Below, piece by piece: positions 31,068-40,251 of a stretch of 64,000 nt of DNA (the stretch's first letter is position 1; every line of letters starts with the position of its first letter). The stretch covers positions 1 to 64,000 of the forward strand of contig DATBKB010000013.1 in assembly GCA_036556145.1 (NCBI GenBank), in the 5' to 3' direction. The notes beneath the pieces are model-generated. The model ran no database searches. It saw only the letters and a program-made list of their open reading frames with translations, and was not told the DNA's origin. This DNA is from JACDAV01 sp036556145. Lineage in GTDB: Bacteria; Chloroflexota; Limnocylindria; Limnocylindrales; CSP1-4. A program made the translations under genes and the position numbers.

Positions 31068-32447
31068 ATGAACCTGCGCCGCTGGCTCACCCCCGGCATC
31101 GGCATCAAGCGCTGGGTGCTGGTCGCCTTCGCCGGGCTGCTGCTGCTCGCGCTCGCAGCGGCCCACATGATCCGGCAGGCGACGCAGGACCTCGAGCCGG
31201 GCGGTGTCGCCCAATTCATCCTCGACCTCGTGACGTTCCAGTTCCTGCCGTACCCGCTGCGTGGCTTCCTCGTCGGTCTCGTCGGGTTCTCGCTGTTCGC
31301 GTTCGGCTCGCTGCGGCTCCTGCGAGCGCTCATGGCGCCATTCCGCACCTCGGCCGACGGCGATCAACCGCTCGTCGAGGTCATCTACCAGAAGCGCTTC
31401 CTCGCCCGCGGTCCGAAGATCGTCGCCATCGGCGGCGGGACGGGGCTCTCGATGCTCCTGCGCGGGCTCAAGGAGCACACGAGCAACCTCACCGCGGTCG
31501 TCACGGTCGCCGACGACGGCGGCTCGTCGGGCTCGCTCCGGACCCAGCTCGGGATCCCGCCGGTCGGCGACATCCGCAACTGCATCGCGGCCCTCGCCGA
31601 CGCCGAGCCGCTGATGAGCCAGCTCCTGCAGTACCGGTTCCCGGGCTCGAGTGGCGGCGACGGGGGCAACGCTTCGCCCGAGCCTCCCGAAGCGAACGGC
31701 GCCCGGCTGGCCGAGGACGGCGGCCTGCGCGGTCACGCCGTCGGCAACCTTCTCATCGCGGCGCTCACCGCGATCGAGAACGGCGACTTCGAGGAGGGTG
31801 TCCGGCGGATGAACCGCGTCCTCGCCGTCCGCGGCCAGGTGCTGCCGGTGTCGTCGACCCCGCTGACGCTCCACGCGCGACTCAACAGCAGCGAGGTCAT
31901 CGAGGGCCAGTCGCGGGTGACGCTCGCGACCGGCATCGACCGCGTGTGGCTGACGCCGACCGAGGTCGCCGCATCGGAGGATGCCGTTGCCGCGATCGCC
32001 GAGGCGGACCTCATCGTCCTGGGACCGGGCAGCCTCTACACGAGCCTGCTGCCGAGCCTGTTGCTGCCGCAGATTCGCGACGCGGTCATCGCATCGCCGG
32101 CCCTCCGCGTCTACGTCTGCAATGTCGCGACGCAACGGGGCGAGACGGCCGGCTACGACCTCGCCGACCACGTCGAGGCGCTCGTGTCGCACACCTCGCC
32201 GGGAATCGTCGACGTCGTCCTCGCGAACAACCGCTTCAGCGCCCGCGTCCCGGCGTCGTGGACCGCCGAGCCGGTGCGGCTCCGGTGGCCCCCGGCGGGC
32301 GGGCAGGGCCCCCGACTCGTGCTCGACGAGGTCGTCGACCCGGACAACGCCCATCACCACGAGCCCGAGCGCCTCGCCGCGTCCATCGTTCGCCTCCTCG
32401 AGCGCGAGGGCTCGCGGCGGCGGGCGGGCGTCGCTCGCACGGCCTGA
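31068..32447 (+). CDS. yvcK: YvcK-family gluconeogenesis factor (CofD-like) with membrane anchor
   Basis: UDP-sugar-binding protein of the CofD-like family, needed in other bacteria for growth on gluconeogenic substrates and for cell-wall precursor control. 459 residues. Two N-terminal hydrophobic segments (WVLVAFAGLLLLALAAAHMI and LVGLVGFSLFAFGSLRLL) anchor it, which B. subtilis YvcK lacks. The core begins KIVAIGGGTGLSMLLRGLKE with TAVVTVADDGGSSGSLR and GDIRNCIAAL. There is an extra Gly/Ser-rich loop near residues 192-215. whiA starts at the next base after the stop. Confidence 0.93.
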   Translation: MNLRRWLTPGIGIKRWVLVAFAGLLLLALAAAHMIRQATQDLEPGGVAQFILDLVTFQFLPYPLRGFLVGLVGFSLFAFGSLRLLRALMAPFRTSADGDQPLVEVIYQKRFLARGPKIVAIGGGTGLSMLLRGLKEHTSNLTAVVTVADDGGSSGSLRTQLGIPPVGDIRNCIAALADAEPLMSQLLQYRFPGSSGGDGGNASPEPPEANGARLAEDGGLRGHAVGNLLIAALTAIENGDFEEGVRRMNRVLAVRGQVLPVSSTPLTLHARLNSSEVIEGQSRVTLATGIDRVWLTPTEVAASEDAVAAIAEADLIVLGPGSLYTSLLPSLLLPQIRDAVIASPALRVYVCNVATQRGETAGYDLADHVEALVSHTSPGIVDVVLANNRFSARVPASWTAEPVRLRWPPAGGQGPRLVLDEVVDPDNAHHHEPERLAASIVRLLEREGSRRRAGVARTA

Positions 32448-33281
32448 GTGAGCCGAGCGGAACGCGACCTCGTCGCGGCGCTGCGGGCCGAGATCGCGGC
32501 CATCGACCCGGCGCGCCCGTGCGACCGCCGGGCGGAGTCGGCGGGCCTCGAGGGCGCGCTGGTTGGCCGGCGGGCGGTCGTCGACCGGCTCCTCGTCCGT
32601 CTGAGCCGCACCGCCGACGGGACGCTGGCCGGTCACCGGTCCGCGGCGGTCTTCAGCTGGTCGACGGCGCCGGACCACTGCCGGACGGCGTGGCTCCGGG
32701 GCCGGTTCCTCGCGCGGGGCTCGCTGAGCCTCGCCTCCGGGCGGACGCATCTCGAGTTCGTCGTCCCACCGGAGGAGGCGCCGGTGCTGGCGGCTCGGCT
32801 CGGCGAAATCGGGCTGCCGGCCGCGGCGCGCGTCCGTCGCGGCCGCGGCGTCGTGACGTGGAAGAACGCCGACACCGTCGGCACGTTCCTGCGGCGGATC
32901 GGTGCGAGCGCCTCGCTCCTCGAGGTCGAGGCCCGGCAGGTGTCGCGGGCGATGCGGGGCGACCTCAACCGCGTGCTCAACGCGGAATCGGCGAACCTCA
33001 ATCGGGCCGTTGGAGCGGCTGGACGCCAGATCGCGGCGATCGACCTCCTCGACGCGGACGGCCGCCTCGCCACGCAGCCCGACACCGTGCGGCTGGTTGC
33101 CGACGCTCGCCGCGAGACGCCGGAGGCGACCCTCGCCGAGCTGGCGGAGCGCCTCGGCCTGCACCGGTCGGCGGTCCAGCGCGCGCTCGAGCGCCTCGAG
33201 CGCGTGGCCCTGATCTCGGGCGTACGGCGTCGCCGGACCGGCACGTCCGACCTCGGCGAGGGAGCGACAGCTCGACGCTGA
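32448..33281 (+). CDS. whiA: Sporulation/cell-division regulator WhiA
   Basis: DNA-binding protein with a degenerate LAGLIDADG homing-endonuclease-like N-terminal half and a C-terminal helix-turn-helix. 277 residues from the GTG directly after the yvcK stop. The segment LRGRFLARGSLSLASGRTHLEF is the conserved N-terminal core, and the middle has GDLNRVLNAESANLNRAV. The HTH is in LAELAERLGLHRSAVQRALERL. In actinobacteria WhiA controls division genes; in firmicutes it affects division and chromosome segregation. Its role here is inferred from the family and conserved neighbours. Confidence 0.94.
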   Translation: MSRAERDLVAALRAEIAAIDPARPCDRRAESAGLEGALVGRRAVVDRLLVRLSRTADGTLAGHRSAAVFSWSTAPDHCRTAWLRGRFLARGSLSLASGRTHLEFVVPPEEAPVLAARLGEIGLPAAARVRRGRGVVTWKNADTVGTFLRRIGASASLLEVEARQVSRAMRGDLNRVLNAESANLNRAVGAAGRQIAAIDLLDADGRLATQPDTVRLVADARRETPEATLAELAERLGLHRSAVQRALERLERVALISGVRRRRTGTSDLGEGATARR

Positions 33282-33295
33282 GGGTCGGCGTTCGG

Positions 33296-33301
33296 CATGA
33301 T
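33296..33301 (+). promoter_or_regulatory. -10-like element of a leaderless promoter for tpiA
   Basis: CATGAT ends exactly six bases before the tpiA ATG, repeating the spacing seen at pyk, uvrC, rapZ and def. The first base deviates from TAnnnT. There is no Shine-Dalgarno sequence. Confidence 0.45.
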
Positions 33302-33307
33302 GCGGCG

Positions 33308-34102
33308 ATGCGACCGGTGATCATCGCGGCGAACTGGAAGATGCATACGACCCCGGCCGACGCGGGCGAGCTTGCACGGACGATCGCCGCGCGCACGCGC
33401 GAGCCGGAGGTCGTCCGCGTCATCTGCCCGCCGTATGTCTGCCTCGCGGCCGTGAACCAGGCGCTCGCCGGCGAGTCGGTCGCGGTCGGCGCGCAGAACG
33501 TCCATCACGAGCTGCAGGGCGCCTTCACCGGCGAAGTCTCCGCCCCGATGCTCGCCGGTCTCGCGACCTGGGTCATCGTCGGCCACTCGGAGCGGCGCCG
33601 CGACGCGAAGGAAACGGACGAGCTCGTGGGCCGGAAGCTCGGCCGCGCCGTCGATGCCGGCCTGCGGCCGATCCTCTGCGTCGGCGAGCAGCTCGAGGAG
33701 CGCGACGCCGGCCGGGCCGAGGCGGTCGTCGGCCATCAGCTGCGAATCAGCCTGCGCGACCACGAGCCGCCTCGCCTCGCGGACGGCGGGCTCGTCATCG
33801 CGTACGAGCCGGTTTGGGCGATCGGGACGGGACGGAACGCGCGCGGCGTCGACGCGGCCACGATGGCCGGCGTCGTGCGGGCCACGTTGGTCGCGGTCGG
33901 GTGGGGGAGCGCGGCCGCGGACGTGCCGGTGCTCTACGGCGGCAGCGTCACCTCGGCGAACATCGGCGAATTCCTCGCCGAGCCGGCGATCGACGGCGCA
34001 CTCGTCGGCGGCGCGTCACTCAAGCCGGACGAGATGGCCGGCATCGTCGCCCGCGCGGGCGTCACCGCGCGAGCCAGGCTCGGCCAAGCAGCGGCCTCGT
34101 GA
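33308..34102 (+). CDS. tpiA: Triosephosphate isomerase
   Basis: Interconverts dihydroxyacetone phosphate and glyceraldehyde 3-phosphate. 264 residues, a (beta/alpha)8 barrel. The active-site residues are all visible: Lys11 in AANWKMH, His93 in IVGHSERR and Glu167 in AYEPVWAIGTG. Phosphate-binding YGGSV and GALVGGASL are present. The start at the ATG 33308 gives the standard N-terminus; the frame runs far upstream only because of high GC. The stop overlaps the gpmI GTG by 4 bp, coupling two glycolytic enzymes. Confidence 0.97.
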   Translation: MRPVIIAANWKMHTTPADAGELARTIAARTREPEVVRVICPPYVCLAAVNQALAGESVAVGAQNVHHELQGAFTGEVSAPMLAGLATWVIVGHSERRRDAKETDELVGRKLGRAVDAGLRPILCVGEQLEERDAGRAEAVVGHQLRISLRDHEPPRLADGGLVIAYEPVWAIGTGRNARGVDAATMAGVVRATLVAVGWGSAAADVPVLYGGSVTSANIGEFLAEPAIDGALVGGASLKPDEMAGIVARAGVTARARLGQAAAS

Positions 34103-35691
34103 CCGCCGGCCCGCCCGCCGGCGCGCGGCCTCGCCCGATCGTCCTCGTCGTCCTCGACGGGTTCGGCATCGGCCGGCGCCCCGAGGCGGACGCGACCCGC
34201 GCAGCCCGGATGCCCGCGTGGCGCGAGCTCCTCGCGCGGTGGCCGCATGCGACGCTCGAGGCTTCGGACGGCGCGGTCGGGCTGCCCCCCGGCCAGATGG
34301 GCAACTCCGAAGTCGGTCACCTCAACATCGGTGCCGGCCGGCCGGTGCTCCAGGACCTGCCCCGGATCGACGCAGCGATCGACGACGGCAGCTTCTTCGA
34401 TCGACGGGCGTTCGTCGATGCGTGCGAGCGGGCGATGCGTGGCGGTCGCCTCCACGCGATCAGCCTCGTCGGCCCCGGCGGCGTCCATGCGAACGACCGT
34501 CACCTGGTCGCGCTGGCCGAGATGGCCCGCCGGCGCGGCGTGCCGCGAGTCGTCGTGCACGCGCTGCTGGACGGCCGCGACACGCCGCCGCGGTCGGCGC
34601 TCGAGTTCGTCGCCGACCTCGAGTCGCGACTGGCCGTGGCGCACCCCGGTGCGCAGATCGCATCGGTCGGAGGGCGCTACTTCGCGATGGACCGGGACAA
34701 GCGATGGGAGCGAATCGAGCGGGGCTACGACGCGATCGTCCACGGGGTGGGCCTGCACGCCTCGAGCGCCCGCGCGGCGGTCGAGTCCGCGTACGCCCGC
34801 GGCGAGAACGACGAGTTCGTCAGCCCGTCGGTCGTCGACGGCGTTGACGGCATCGTCCGGGACGGAGACCCGATCGTCCACGCGAACTTTCGCGCCGACC
34901 GCGCTCGCCAGCTGACGCACGCGCTCGCGGACGAGACGTTCGCGGGGTTCGATCGCGCGTCCCCCGGTGGTCGCGCCGCGCCGCGCGACCTGTTCGTCGT
35001 CACGATGACCGAGTACGAATCCGGGTTGCCGGTCAGCGTCGCCTTTCCGCCCGAGGTCGTGCGCTCCCTCGCGGAAACCTTCTCCGATGCCGGGTGGCGG
35101 CAGTTCCATGTCGCCGAGACCGAGAAGTACGCCCACGTGACGTACTTCCTCAACGGCGGTCGTGAGGCAGCCTTCCCGAACGAAGAACGGCTGCTCGTCC
35201 CGAGCCCGAGGGTCGCGACGTACGACCTGCAGCCGGAGATGAGCGCGCCGGGCGTGACCGATGCGCTCGTCGCCGCGATCGGCGGCGGCGCCTTCGATTT
35301 CATCGTCGCCAACTACGCCAACCCGGACATGGTCGGCCACACCGGCGTGTGGGCGGCCACGGTCGCCGCGCTCGAGACAGTCGACGGGTGCCTCGCCCGC
35401 GTCGTCGCCGCGGTCGATGCGGTCGACGCCGCGGACGTGAGCGGGCCCGGCGCGATCCTCGTCGTGACCGCCGACCACGGCAACGCCGACGAGATGATCG
35501 ACGAGTCGGGCGGGCCGGTCACCGCCCACTCGCTCAACCCGGTGCCGATCGTCATCGCCGGACGCGCCGTCCGGGGCCGGCGCTTGCGCGACGGCGTGCT
35601 GGCCGACGTCGCGCCGACGATCCTCGAGCTCGCGGGCCTGGCGCCGTGGCCGGGAATCACCGGCCGGAGCCTCCTCGGATCCCCGCCCTGA
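34099..35691 (+). CDS. gpmI: 2,3-bisphosphoglycerate-independent phosphoglycerate mutase
   Basis: Manganese-dependent interconversion of 3- and 2-phosphoglycerate in glycolysis. 530 residues from the GTG overlapping tpiA. The alkaline-phosphatase-fold metal site includes the N-terminal VLDGFGIG and VTADHGNADEM. The catalytic serine is Ser70 in QMGNSEVGHLN. Other landmarks are VHALLDGRDTPP, SVGGRYFAMDRDKRW and FNGGREAAFPNEER (as FLNGGREAAF here). Slightly longer than E. coli GpmI at the N-terminus. It is followed by secG with its own promoter-like TACGAT. Confidence 0.96.
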   Translation: MTAGPPAGARPRPIVLVVLDGFGIGRRPEADATRAARMPAWRELLARWPHATLEASDGAVGLPPGQMGNSEVGHLNIGAGRPVLQDLPRIDAAIDDGSFFDRRAFVDACERAMRGGRLHAISLVGPGGVHANDRHLVALAEMARRRGVPRVVVHALLDGRDTPPRSALEFVADLESRLAVAHPGAQIASVGGRYFAMDRDKRWERIERGYDAIVHGVGLHASSARAAVESAYARGENDEFVSPSVVDGVDGIVRDGDPIVHANFRADRARQLTHALADETFAGFDRASPGGRAAPRDLFVVTMTEYESGLPVSVAFPPEVVRSLAETFSDAGWRQFHVAETEKYAHVTYFLNGGREAAFPNEERLLVPSPRVATYDLQPEMSAPGVTDALVAAIGGGAFDFIVANYANPDMVGHTGVWAATVAALETVDGCLARVVAAVDAVDAADVSGPGAILVVTADHGNADEMIDESGGPVTAHSLNPVPIVIAGRAVRGRRLRDGVLADVAPTILELAGLAPWPGITGRSLLGSPP

Positions 35692-35779
35692 GGCTCGTCC
35701 GGGGACGGCAGGACGCTCCGGGTCCCTGTGCTACGATCCCTCGCCGTACCACCGGACGAAGCCGGAGGAACCCCCTTCC

Positions 35780-36013
35780 GTGAACCCCGCGCTGGCCCTT
35801 GGCCAGATCATCGTCAGCATCGCCCTGATCGTCGCGATCCTCCTGCAGGCCCGCGGCACCGGGCTGTCCGGGACGTTCGGTGGCGACTCCGCCGTCTACC
35901 GGAGCCGCCGTGGCGTCGAGCGGCGCCTGTGGCAGTTCACCATCGTCCTGCTCGTCCTCTTCACGCTCTTCTCGCTCGCCTCGTACGCGTTCGCGCCCTC
36001 GACCGGCGGGTGA
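35780..36013 (+). CDS. secG: Preprotein translocase subunit SecG
   Basis: 77-residue membrane subunit of the SecYEG channel. Two helices (LGQIIVSIALIVAILLQ and FTIVLLVLFTLFSLASYAF) flank the conserved cytoplasmic loop GTGLSGTFGGDSAVYRSRRG. The GTG at 35780 has GGAGGA upstream, and TACGAT about 45 bp upstream is a likely -10. The gpmI-secG order is common in Gram-positives and Chloroflexota. The following peptide-binding gene is 34 bp downstream. Confidence 0.94.
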   Translation: MNPALALGQIIVSIALIVAILLQARGTGLSGTFGGDSAVYRSRRGVERRLWQFTIVLLVLFTLFSLASYAFAPSTGG

Positions 36014-36047
36014 CGGGGCCGCCTCCGCGGTGACCGCGCCGGCGACG

Positions 36048-37763
36048 ATGACCCGCCGCGATCGGGGGGTCGTCGCAGGGCTCGTCCTCGCCTTCGCCCT
36101 CATCGTCGGCGGCATCGCCGCACCCGCCTTCGGCCCGGCCGCCCTGCCGACGCCCGGCCCGTCGAGCCCCGTCGTCGAGAGGCGGCCGTATCGCGAGGGC
36201 GTCCTCGGCGGAGCCGAGTCCGTCAACCCGCTGACCGCACGGACACGTGCGGACGAGGACCTCGTGGCGCTCGTCTTCAGCGGCCTCGTGGCGCTCGGTC
36301 CGGGCGACACGCTCGTTCCCGGCCTTGCGCGTGACTGGGAGGTCGACGAGGCCGGTCGAACGTGGACCTTCACCATCCGGTCGGATGCGCAATGGCACGA
36401 CGGCGTGCCGGTGACCGCGGAGGACGTCGCGTTCACCGTCGGGATCCTCCAGGACCGCCGCTACACGGGACCCGAAGCGGCGTCGTGGCGCGACGTCACC
36501 GTCGAGGTCGTCGACACCCGGACCGTGCGATTCACGCTGGCGACGCCGATCGGTGGCTTCCTGCAGGCGGCGAGACAACCCATCCTTCCGGCCCACCTGC
36601 TGGCCGAGGTTCCGATCGAGCGCCTCGGCGACGACCCGTTCTCGCGGCAGCCGATCGGGTCGGGGCCGTACCAGCTGGTCCATCTCGACGACGAGCGCGC
36701 GGTCCTCGAACCCTACCTGCCCATCCCGCTCGGACCGGAGCCCAGCCCCGCGTCGCCCGGCGACCCACGCGAGACGCCGGTGCCGGTGCCGGTCGGACCG
36801 ATGGGTTACCTGCCGGGGATCGAGCTGCACTTCTACGCGGACGTCGCGTCGCTCGCGGCGGGCTACGAGGCGGGCGACGTCGATGCCGTGACCGGTCTGC
36901 CGGTCGACGAGGCCACGCGTGTCGGCGCGCTGCCGGGCAGCCGGCTCCTTCGCTACCCGACCTCGACCCTCACCGCCGTCATCCTCAACCTTCGCGTCGC
37001 CCATCCGGAGTTCCGCGACCCGAGGGTCCGGGCCGCGCTGCTGAAGGGCACCGACCGCCGGCGGATCCTGGACGAGGTGTACGACGGTCGGGCCGTCACC
37101 GCCGATGTCCCGATACCGCCCGGCTCGTGGGCCTTCGACCCGGAGAGCGGCGGTCCGACCGGCTACGACCGGGAGGCCGCGACTGCCGGCCTCGCCGCCG
37201 CCGACTGGAAGGCCGAGAACGGCTCGTGGCTGGCGCCGGGAGGCGACAAGCCGGTCACGTTCGACATCCTGAGCCCGGACGTCTCGACGAACGCGACGAC
37301 GTTCCTGGCCGCCGCATCGGTGACCGCGGACTGGGAGCGGCTGGGCCTTCGCGTCCGGCATGTGCCGCTCCCGCCGGCCGAGCTGGTGGCCAACCGGCTC
37401 CGCACCGGCAACTTCCTCGCTGCGGTCGTCGACGTCAACGTCGGGCTCGACCCCGATCTCTACCCGCTGCTGGCGTCGACCCAGACGACCAGCCGCGGCC
37501 TGAACATCGCGGGCGTCCAGGATCGCGGCCTCGACCGAGCGCTGGAGGCGGCCCGGAAGCCCGGCACAATGGACGAGCGAAAGGCGGCCTACAAGGCCCT
37601 CGAAAAGCTCCTGGCGGAGCGCCAGTGGCTCATCCCGCTGGCGTTCCGCGACGAGGTCGTCGTCGTTCGCGACACCCTCTCCGGACCCGTTCCGAGGCCC
37701 ATTTCGAACGGCAGTGACCGGTATTGGGACGTGCTAACATGGCGCCTCGCCGTCGACCGGTAA
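36048..37763 (+). CDS. Peptide/nickel-type ABC substrate-binding protein (SBP_bac_5)
   Basis: Extracytoplasmic family-5 solute-binding protein, 571 residues from the ATG at 36048 (GTG 36030 is an alternative six codons upstream). The N-terminus is a signal peptide or signal anchor (RRDRGVVAGLVLAFALIVGGIAAP); there is no lipobox cysteine. Family landmarks are YREGVLGGAESVNPL, the SGLVALGPGDTLVPGLARDWEV segment, WTFTIRSDAQWHDGVPVTAEDV and IGSGPYQLVHLDDE. No permease or ATPase gene is adjacent, so it is an orphan subunit; ligands for this family include peptides, nickel and sugars, and cannot be decided here. tRNA-Leu follows 29 bp after the stop. Confidence 0.9.
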   Translation: MTRRDRGVVAGLVLAFALIVGGIAAPAFGPAALPTPGPSSPVVERRPYREGVLGGAESVNPLTARTRADEDLVALVFSGLVALGPGDTLVPGLARDWEVDEAGRTWTFTIRSDAQWHDGVPVTAEDVAFTVGILQDRRYTGPEAASWRDVTVEVVDTRTVRFTLATPIGGFLQAARQPILPAHLLAEVPIERLGDDPFSRQPIGSGPYQLVHLDDERAVLEPYLPIPLGPEPSPASPGDPRETPVPVPVGPMGYLPGIELHFYADVASLAAGYEAGDVDAVTGLPVDEATRVGALPGSRLLRYPTSTLTAVILNLRVAHPEFRDPRVRAALLKGTDRRRILDEVYDGRAVTADVPIPPGSWAFDPESGGPTGYDREAATAGLAAADWKAENGSWLAPGGDKPVTFDILSPDVSTNATTFLAAASVTADWERLGLRVRHVPLPPAELVANRLRTGNFLAAVVDVNVGLDPDLYPLLASTQTTSRGLNIAGVQDRGLDRALEAARKPGTMDERKAAYKALEKLLAERQWLIPLAFRDEVVVVRDTLSGPVPRPISNGSDRYWDVLTWRLAVDR

Positions 37764-37792
37764 GCGTTCGACGTGCCGGTCAGGGTCCGGAC

Positions 37793-37880
37793 GCCGAGGT
37801 GGCGGAATCTGGTAGACGCGCTAGCTTCAGGAGCTAGTGCCCGCAAGGGCGTATGGGTTCAAATCCCTTCCTCGGTACCA
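37793..37880 (+). tRNA. tRNA-Leu (anticodon CAG)
   Basis: 88 nt with encoded CCA. The acceptor stem is GCCGAGG/CCTCGGT, and the anticodon arm CTAGC-TTCAGGA-GCTAG gives CAG. The long variable arm (TGCCCGCAAGGGCGT) and GGTTCAAATCC T-arm identify a class II leucine tRNA. First gene of a tRNA cluster. Confidence 0.95.
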
Positions 37881-37928
37881 TCCCCCTCGTCCTGACCGGG
37901 CGACGACCGACCTGACGGACGGACACCT

Positions 37929-38013
37929 GCCCAGGTGGCGGAATTGGTATACGCGTACGTTTGAGGGGCGTATGAGGCAACTCATCCGGGTTCAAGTCCC
38001 GGCCTGGGCACCA
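37929..38013 (+). tRNA. tRNA-Leu (anticodon GAG)
   Basis: 85 nt with encoded CCA. The acceptor stem GCCCAGG/CCTGGGC is perfect, and the anticodon arm TACGT-TTGAGGG-GCGTA gives GAG. A variable arm and T-arm GGGTTCAAGTCCC are present. It lies 48 bp after tRNA-Leu(CAG). Confidence 0.92.
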
Positions 38014-38411
38014 CCCTCTCCACACCGGATGTCTCGAGCCTGATCTCGGGCGCGCGCCGTCTTCCCGCGCGCCGACTTCCCGCCCGCCGATGTCCCGCGC
38101 GCCGTATTCCGAGAAGGCTTACGAGCCCGTCTCGTGGACTGGCTACCGCGCGGGACATGCCTTCGCTGCATGACGCGGTCGTTGGCGGTCCCGACGGCGT
38201 CCCGGCGATGCCTTGGGTGCATACGCTCGGCACGGCCGGCGGGCCTCGGTGCCGACTTCCGGCGGCGTAGGCCTTCCGTGCATACGCCGGCCGTGCCGGC
38301 CGTGTCCGGAGCGCCGGGAGGGCCGGGAGCGCCGGGACGGCCGGGAGCGCCGGGAGCGCCGCGGCGGCCACCCCTGCCCGGGCCAGCCCCTTCCCTGTAC
38401 GCTCTCGCCTC
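38014..38411. repeat. Gene-free spacer with short tandem repeats between tRNA genes
   Basis: 398 bp with no credible gene. It contains four 15-bp units (GCGCGCCGTCTTCCC and variants) at 38052-38111, a GTGCATACG direct repeat at about 38218 and 38278, and a run of GGGAGCGCC/GGGACGGCC-type 9-bp units at about 38309-38361. Both strands show open frames with collagen-like or Ala-Pro-Leu repeats, caused by the repeats; none has a start signal. Confidence 0.7.
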
Positions 38412-38488
38412 GGGCGGTTAGCTCAGCCGGTCAGAGCGCCTCGCTTACACCGAGGAAGTCGGGGGTTCGAGTCCCTCACCGCCCACCA
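38412..38488 (+). tRNA. tRNA-Val (anticodon TAC)
   Basis: 77 nt with encoded CCA. The acceptor stem is GGGCGGT/ACCGCCC, and the anticodon arm CCTCG-CTTACAC-CGAGG gives TAC. The T-arm GGGGTTCGAGTCCC (as printed GGGGGTTCGAGTCCCTC) is standard. Confidence 0.96.
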
Positions 38489-38581
38489 CCACTCGTTGCC
38501 GCGGCGACGCGCTGCTAGACTGGATTCCGGCTCCGTCACGCGACCTCTTGTCGTCGCGCCGGCAACTCGAAGGGGGAGGCA

Positions 38582-39151
38582 ATGTCTCCGACCGTCCTGA
38601 TCATCCTCGGCATCATCGTCGTCGTCGTCATCGGCGTCATCGCGATCTACAACGGCCTGATCCAGCGGCGGCTGCGCATCGACGAAGCCTTCGCCCAGAT
38701 CGAGGTCCAGCTCAAGCGCCGTCATGACTTGATCCCGAACCTCGTGAACGCGGTCAAGGGCTACATGGGGTTCGAGCAGAAGGTCCTGACCGACGTCACG
38801 AACGCTCGCGCCGCGGCCGTCGCCGCGGGCGCGCAGGGACCGGCCCAGCAGGCCGCCGCCGAGAACATGCTGACGAGCACGCTGCGCTCGCTGTTCGCGG
38901 TCGTCGAGAACTACCCCGAGCTCAAGGCGAACCAGAACGTCCTCGAGCTGCAGGAGCAGCTGACGACGACCGAGAACCAGATCTCGTTCTCGCGCCAGCA
39001 CTACAACGCCACGGTCCTCGACTACAACACGGCGATCGCGACGTTCCCGAACGTCCTCATCGCCGGACCGTTCGGTTTCGGCCGGCGTGAGTTCTTCGAC
39101 GCCGAGCCCGAGGCGGCCGCCGTCCCGCAGGTTGACCTGCGCCTGAGCTGA
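38582..39151 (+). CDS. lemA: LemA family protein
   Basis: 189 residues. An N-terminal membrane helix (VLIILGIIVVVVIGVIAIYNGLI, out-facing N-terminus) is followed by the four-helix LemA domain. Landmarks are IDEAFAQIEVQLKRRHDLIPNLV, ENYPELKANQNVLELQEQLT and YNTAIATFPNVLIAGPFGF. The function of LemA proteins is not established; they are often beside HtpX-type proteases, as here (34 bp to htpX), and may take part in membrane-protein quality control. The ATG has GGGGGAGG upstream, and TAGACT at 38516-38521 is the likely -10. Confidence 0.95.
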   Translation: MSPTVLIILGIIVVVVIGVIAIYNGLIQRRLRIDEAFAQIEVQLKRRHDLIPNLVNAVKGYMGFEQKVLTDVTNARAAAVAAGAQGPAQQAAAENMLTSTLRSLFAVVENYPELKANQNVLELQEQLTTTENQISFSRQHYNATVLDYNTAIATFPNVLIAGPFGFGRREFFDAEPEAAAVPQVDLRLS

Positions 39152-39185
39152 CCGGCACGACGCCCGCGAGTCGCTGAGGGGCGAC

Positions 39186-40157
39186 GTGGCGGCGACGTTC
39201 TACGACCAGATCTCGGCCAACCGGAGGAATTCGATCCTCCTGGCCCTGATCGTCGTCGGGCTGCTCGCGGCGCTCGGCTTCTCGATCGGCTACGCGCTGA
39301 CCGGCGACGCGGCTGGCGCGATCGCGACGACGGCGTTCGCCGTTCTTCTCGGCTCGGTCATGGCCGCGTTCTCCTACTTCAGCGGCGACAAGCTCGTGCT
39401 CGCCGTCTCGGGGGCAAAGGAGGTCGACGAGGTCTCGGCGCCGCAGCTCGTGAACGTCGTCCGGGAGATGACGCTCGCCGCCAACGTGCCGATGCCGAAG
39501 GTCTACCTCATCGACGACTCGGCGCCGAACGCCTTCGCGACCGGCCGCGACCCGAAGCACGCCTCGGTCGCCGTCACCACGGGCCTGGTCGACAAGCTCG
39601 ACCGCGAGGAGCTGCAGGGCGTCATCGGCCACGAGATGTCGCACGTCCGGAACTTCGACATCCGGTTCTCGCTGCTCGTCGGCGTCCTCGTCGGCTCGAT
39701 CGCGCTGCTGTCCGACTTCTTCCTGCGCTCGATGTGGTGGGGCGGCGGGCGGCGGTCGTCCCGCAGCCGCGAGGGCGGTGGCCTCCAGGTCGTGATGCTC
39801 GTTGTGGCCCTGATCCTCGCGGTCCTCGCCCCGATCATCGCCCGCTTCGTCCAGCTCGCCGTGAGCCGCCAGCGCGAGTACCTCGCCGACGCATCGGCGG
39901 TCGAGCTGACGCGGAACCCCTATGGGCTCGAGCGGGCCCTGGCGAAGATCTCCGCCGACCGGGAGGTCCTCGAGGTCGCCAACCGGGCGACGCAGCACCT
40001 CTACTTCACGAACCCGATCAAGAAGTTCGAAGACCGCGCCTCGGGCCTGTTCTCGACCCATCCGCCGATCGTCGAGCGGATCAACCGACTTCGCGACCTG
40101 ACCGGCGAGAAGCCGCTCGAGCAGGCCGAGGTCATGGCCCTCGCGGAGCTCGACTAG
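39186..40157 (+). CDS. htpX: Zinc metalloprotease HtpX homologue
   Basis: Membrane M48 protease for turnover of misfolded membrane proteins, 323 residues. The zinc motif HEMSH gives His149, Glu150 and His153; the third ligand is the Glu in SRQREYLADASAVELT. Two helices lie near the N-terminus (ILLALIVVGLLAALGF, AIATTAFAVLLGSVMAAF) and two in the middle. It ends in the typical LFSTHPPIVERINRLRDL. The GTG start follows GAGGGG. It forms an operon with lemA, a widespread arrangement. Confidence 0.95.
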   Translation: MAATFYDQISANRRNSILLALIVVGLLAALGFSIGYALTGDAAGAIATTAFAVLLGSVMAAFSYFSGDKLVLAVSGAKEVDEVSAPQLVNVVREMTLAANVPMPKVYLIDDSAPNAFATGRDPKHASVAVTTGLVDKLDREELQGVIGHEMSHVRNFDIRFSLLVGVLVGSIALLSDFFLRSMWWGGGRRSSRSREGGGLQVVMLVVALILAVLAPIIARFVQLAVSRQREYLADASAVELTRNPYGLERALAKISADREVLEVANRATQHLYFTNPIKKFEDRASGLFSTHPPIVERINRLRDLTGEKPLEQAEVMALAELD

Positions 40158-40251
40158 GGCGCGGTCCGCCCATCGGTCCCGAGGCGGCTGAACGAGAGAA
40201 TCACGGCCCGGGACGTGCTCGTTCGGGGCCTCCGGGCACCGGTTCGTTGCC

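Noticed and set aside
37982..38371. Minus-strand frame with Pro-Ala-Leu repeats beside tRNA-Leu(GAG)
   Set aside because: Its C-terminal residues (VPRPGLEPG) are the well-known artefact of translating a tRNA T-arm in antisense, and the rest comes from spacer repeats.
38134..38421. Collagen-like Gly-Ala-Pro frame before tRNA-Val
   Set aside because: It is produced by 9-bp DNA repeats in the tRNA spacer and runs into the tRNA gene; there is no Shine-Dalgarno or conserved flank.
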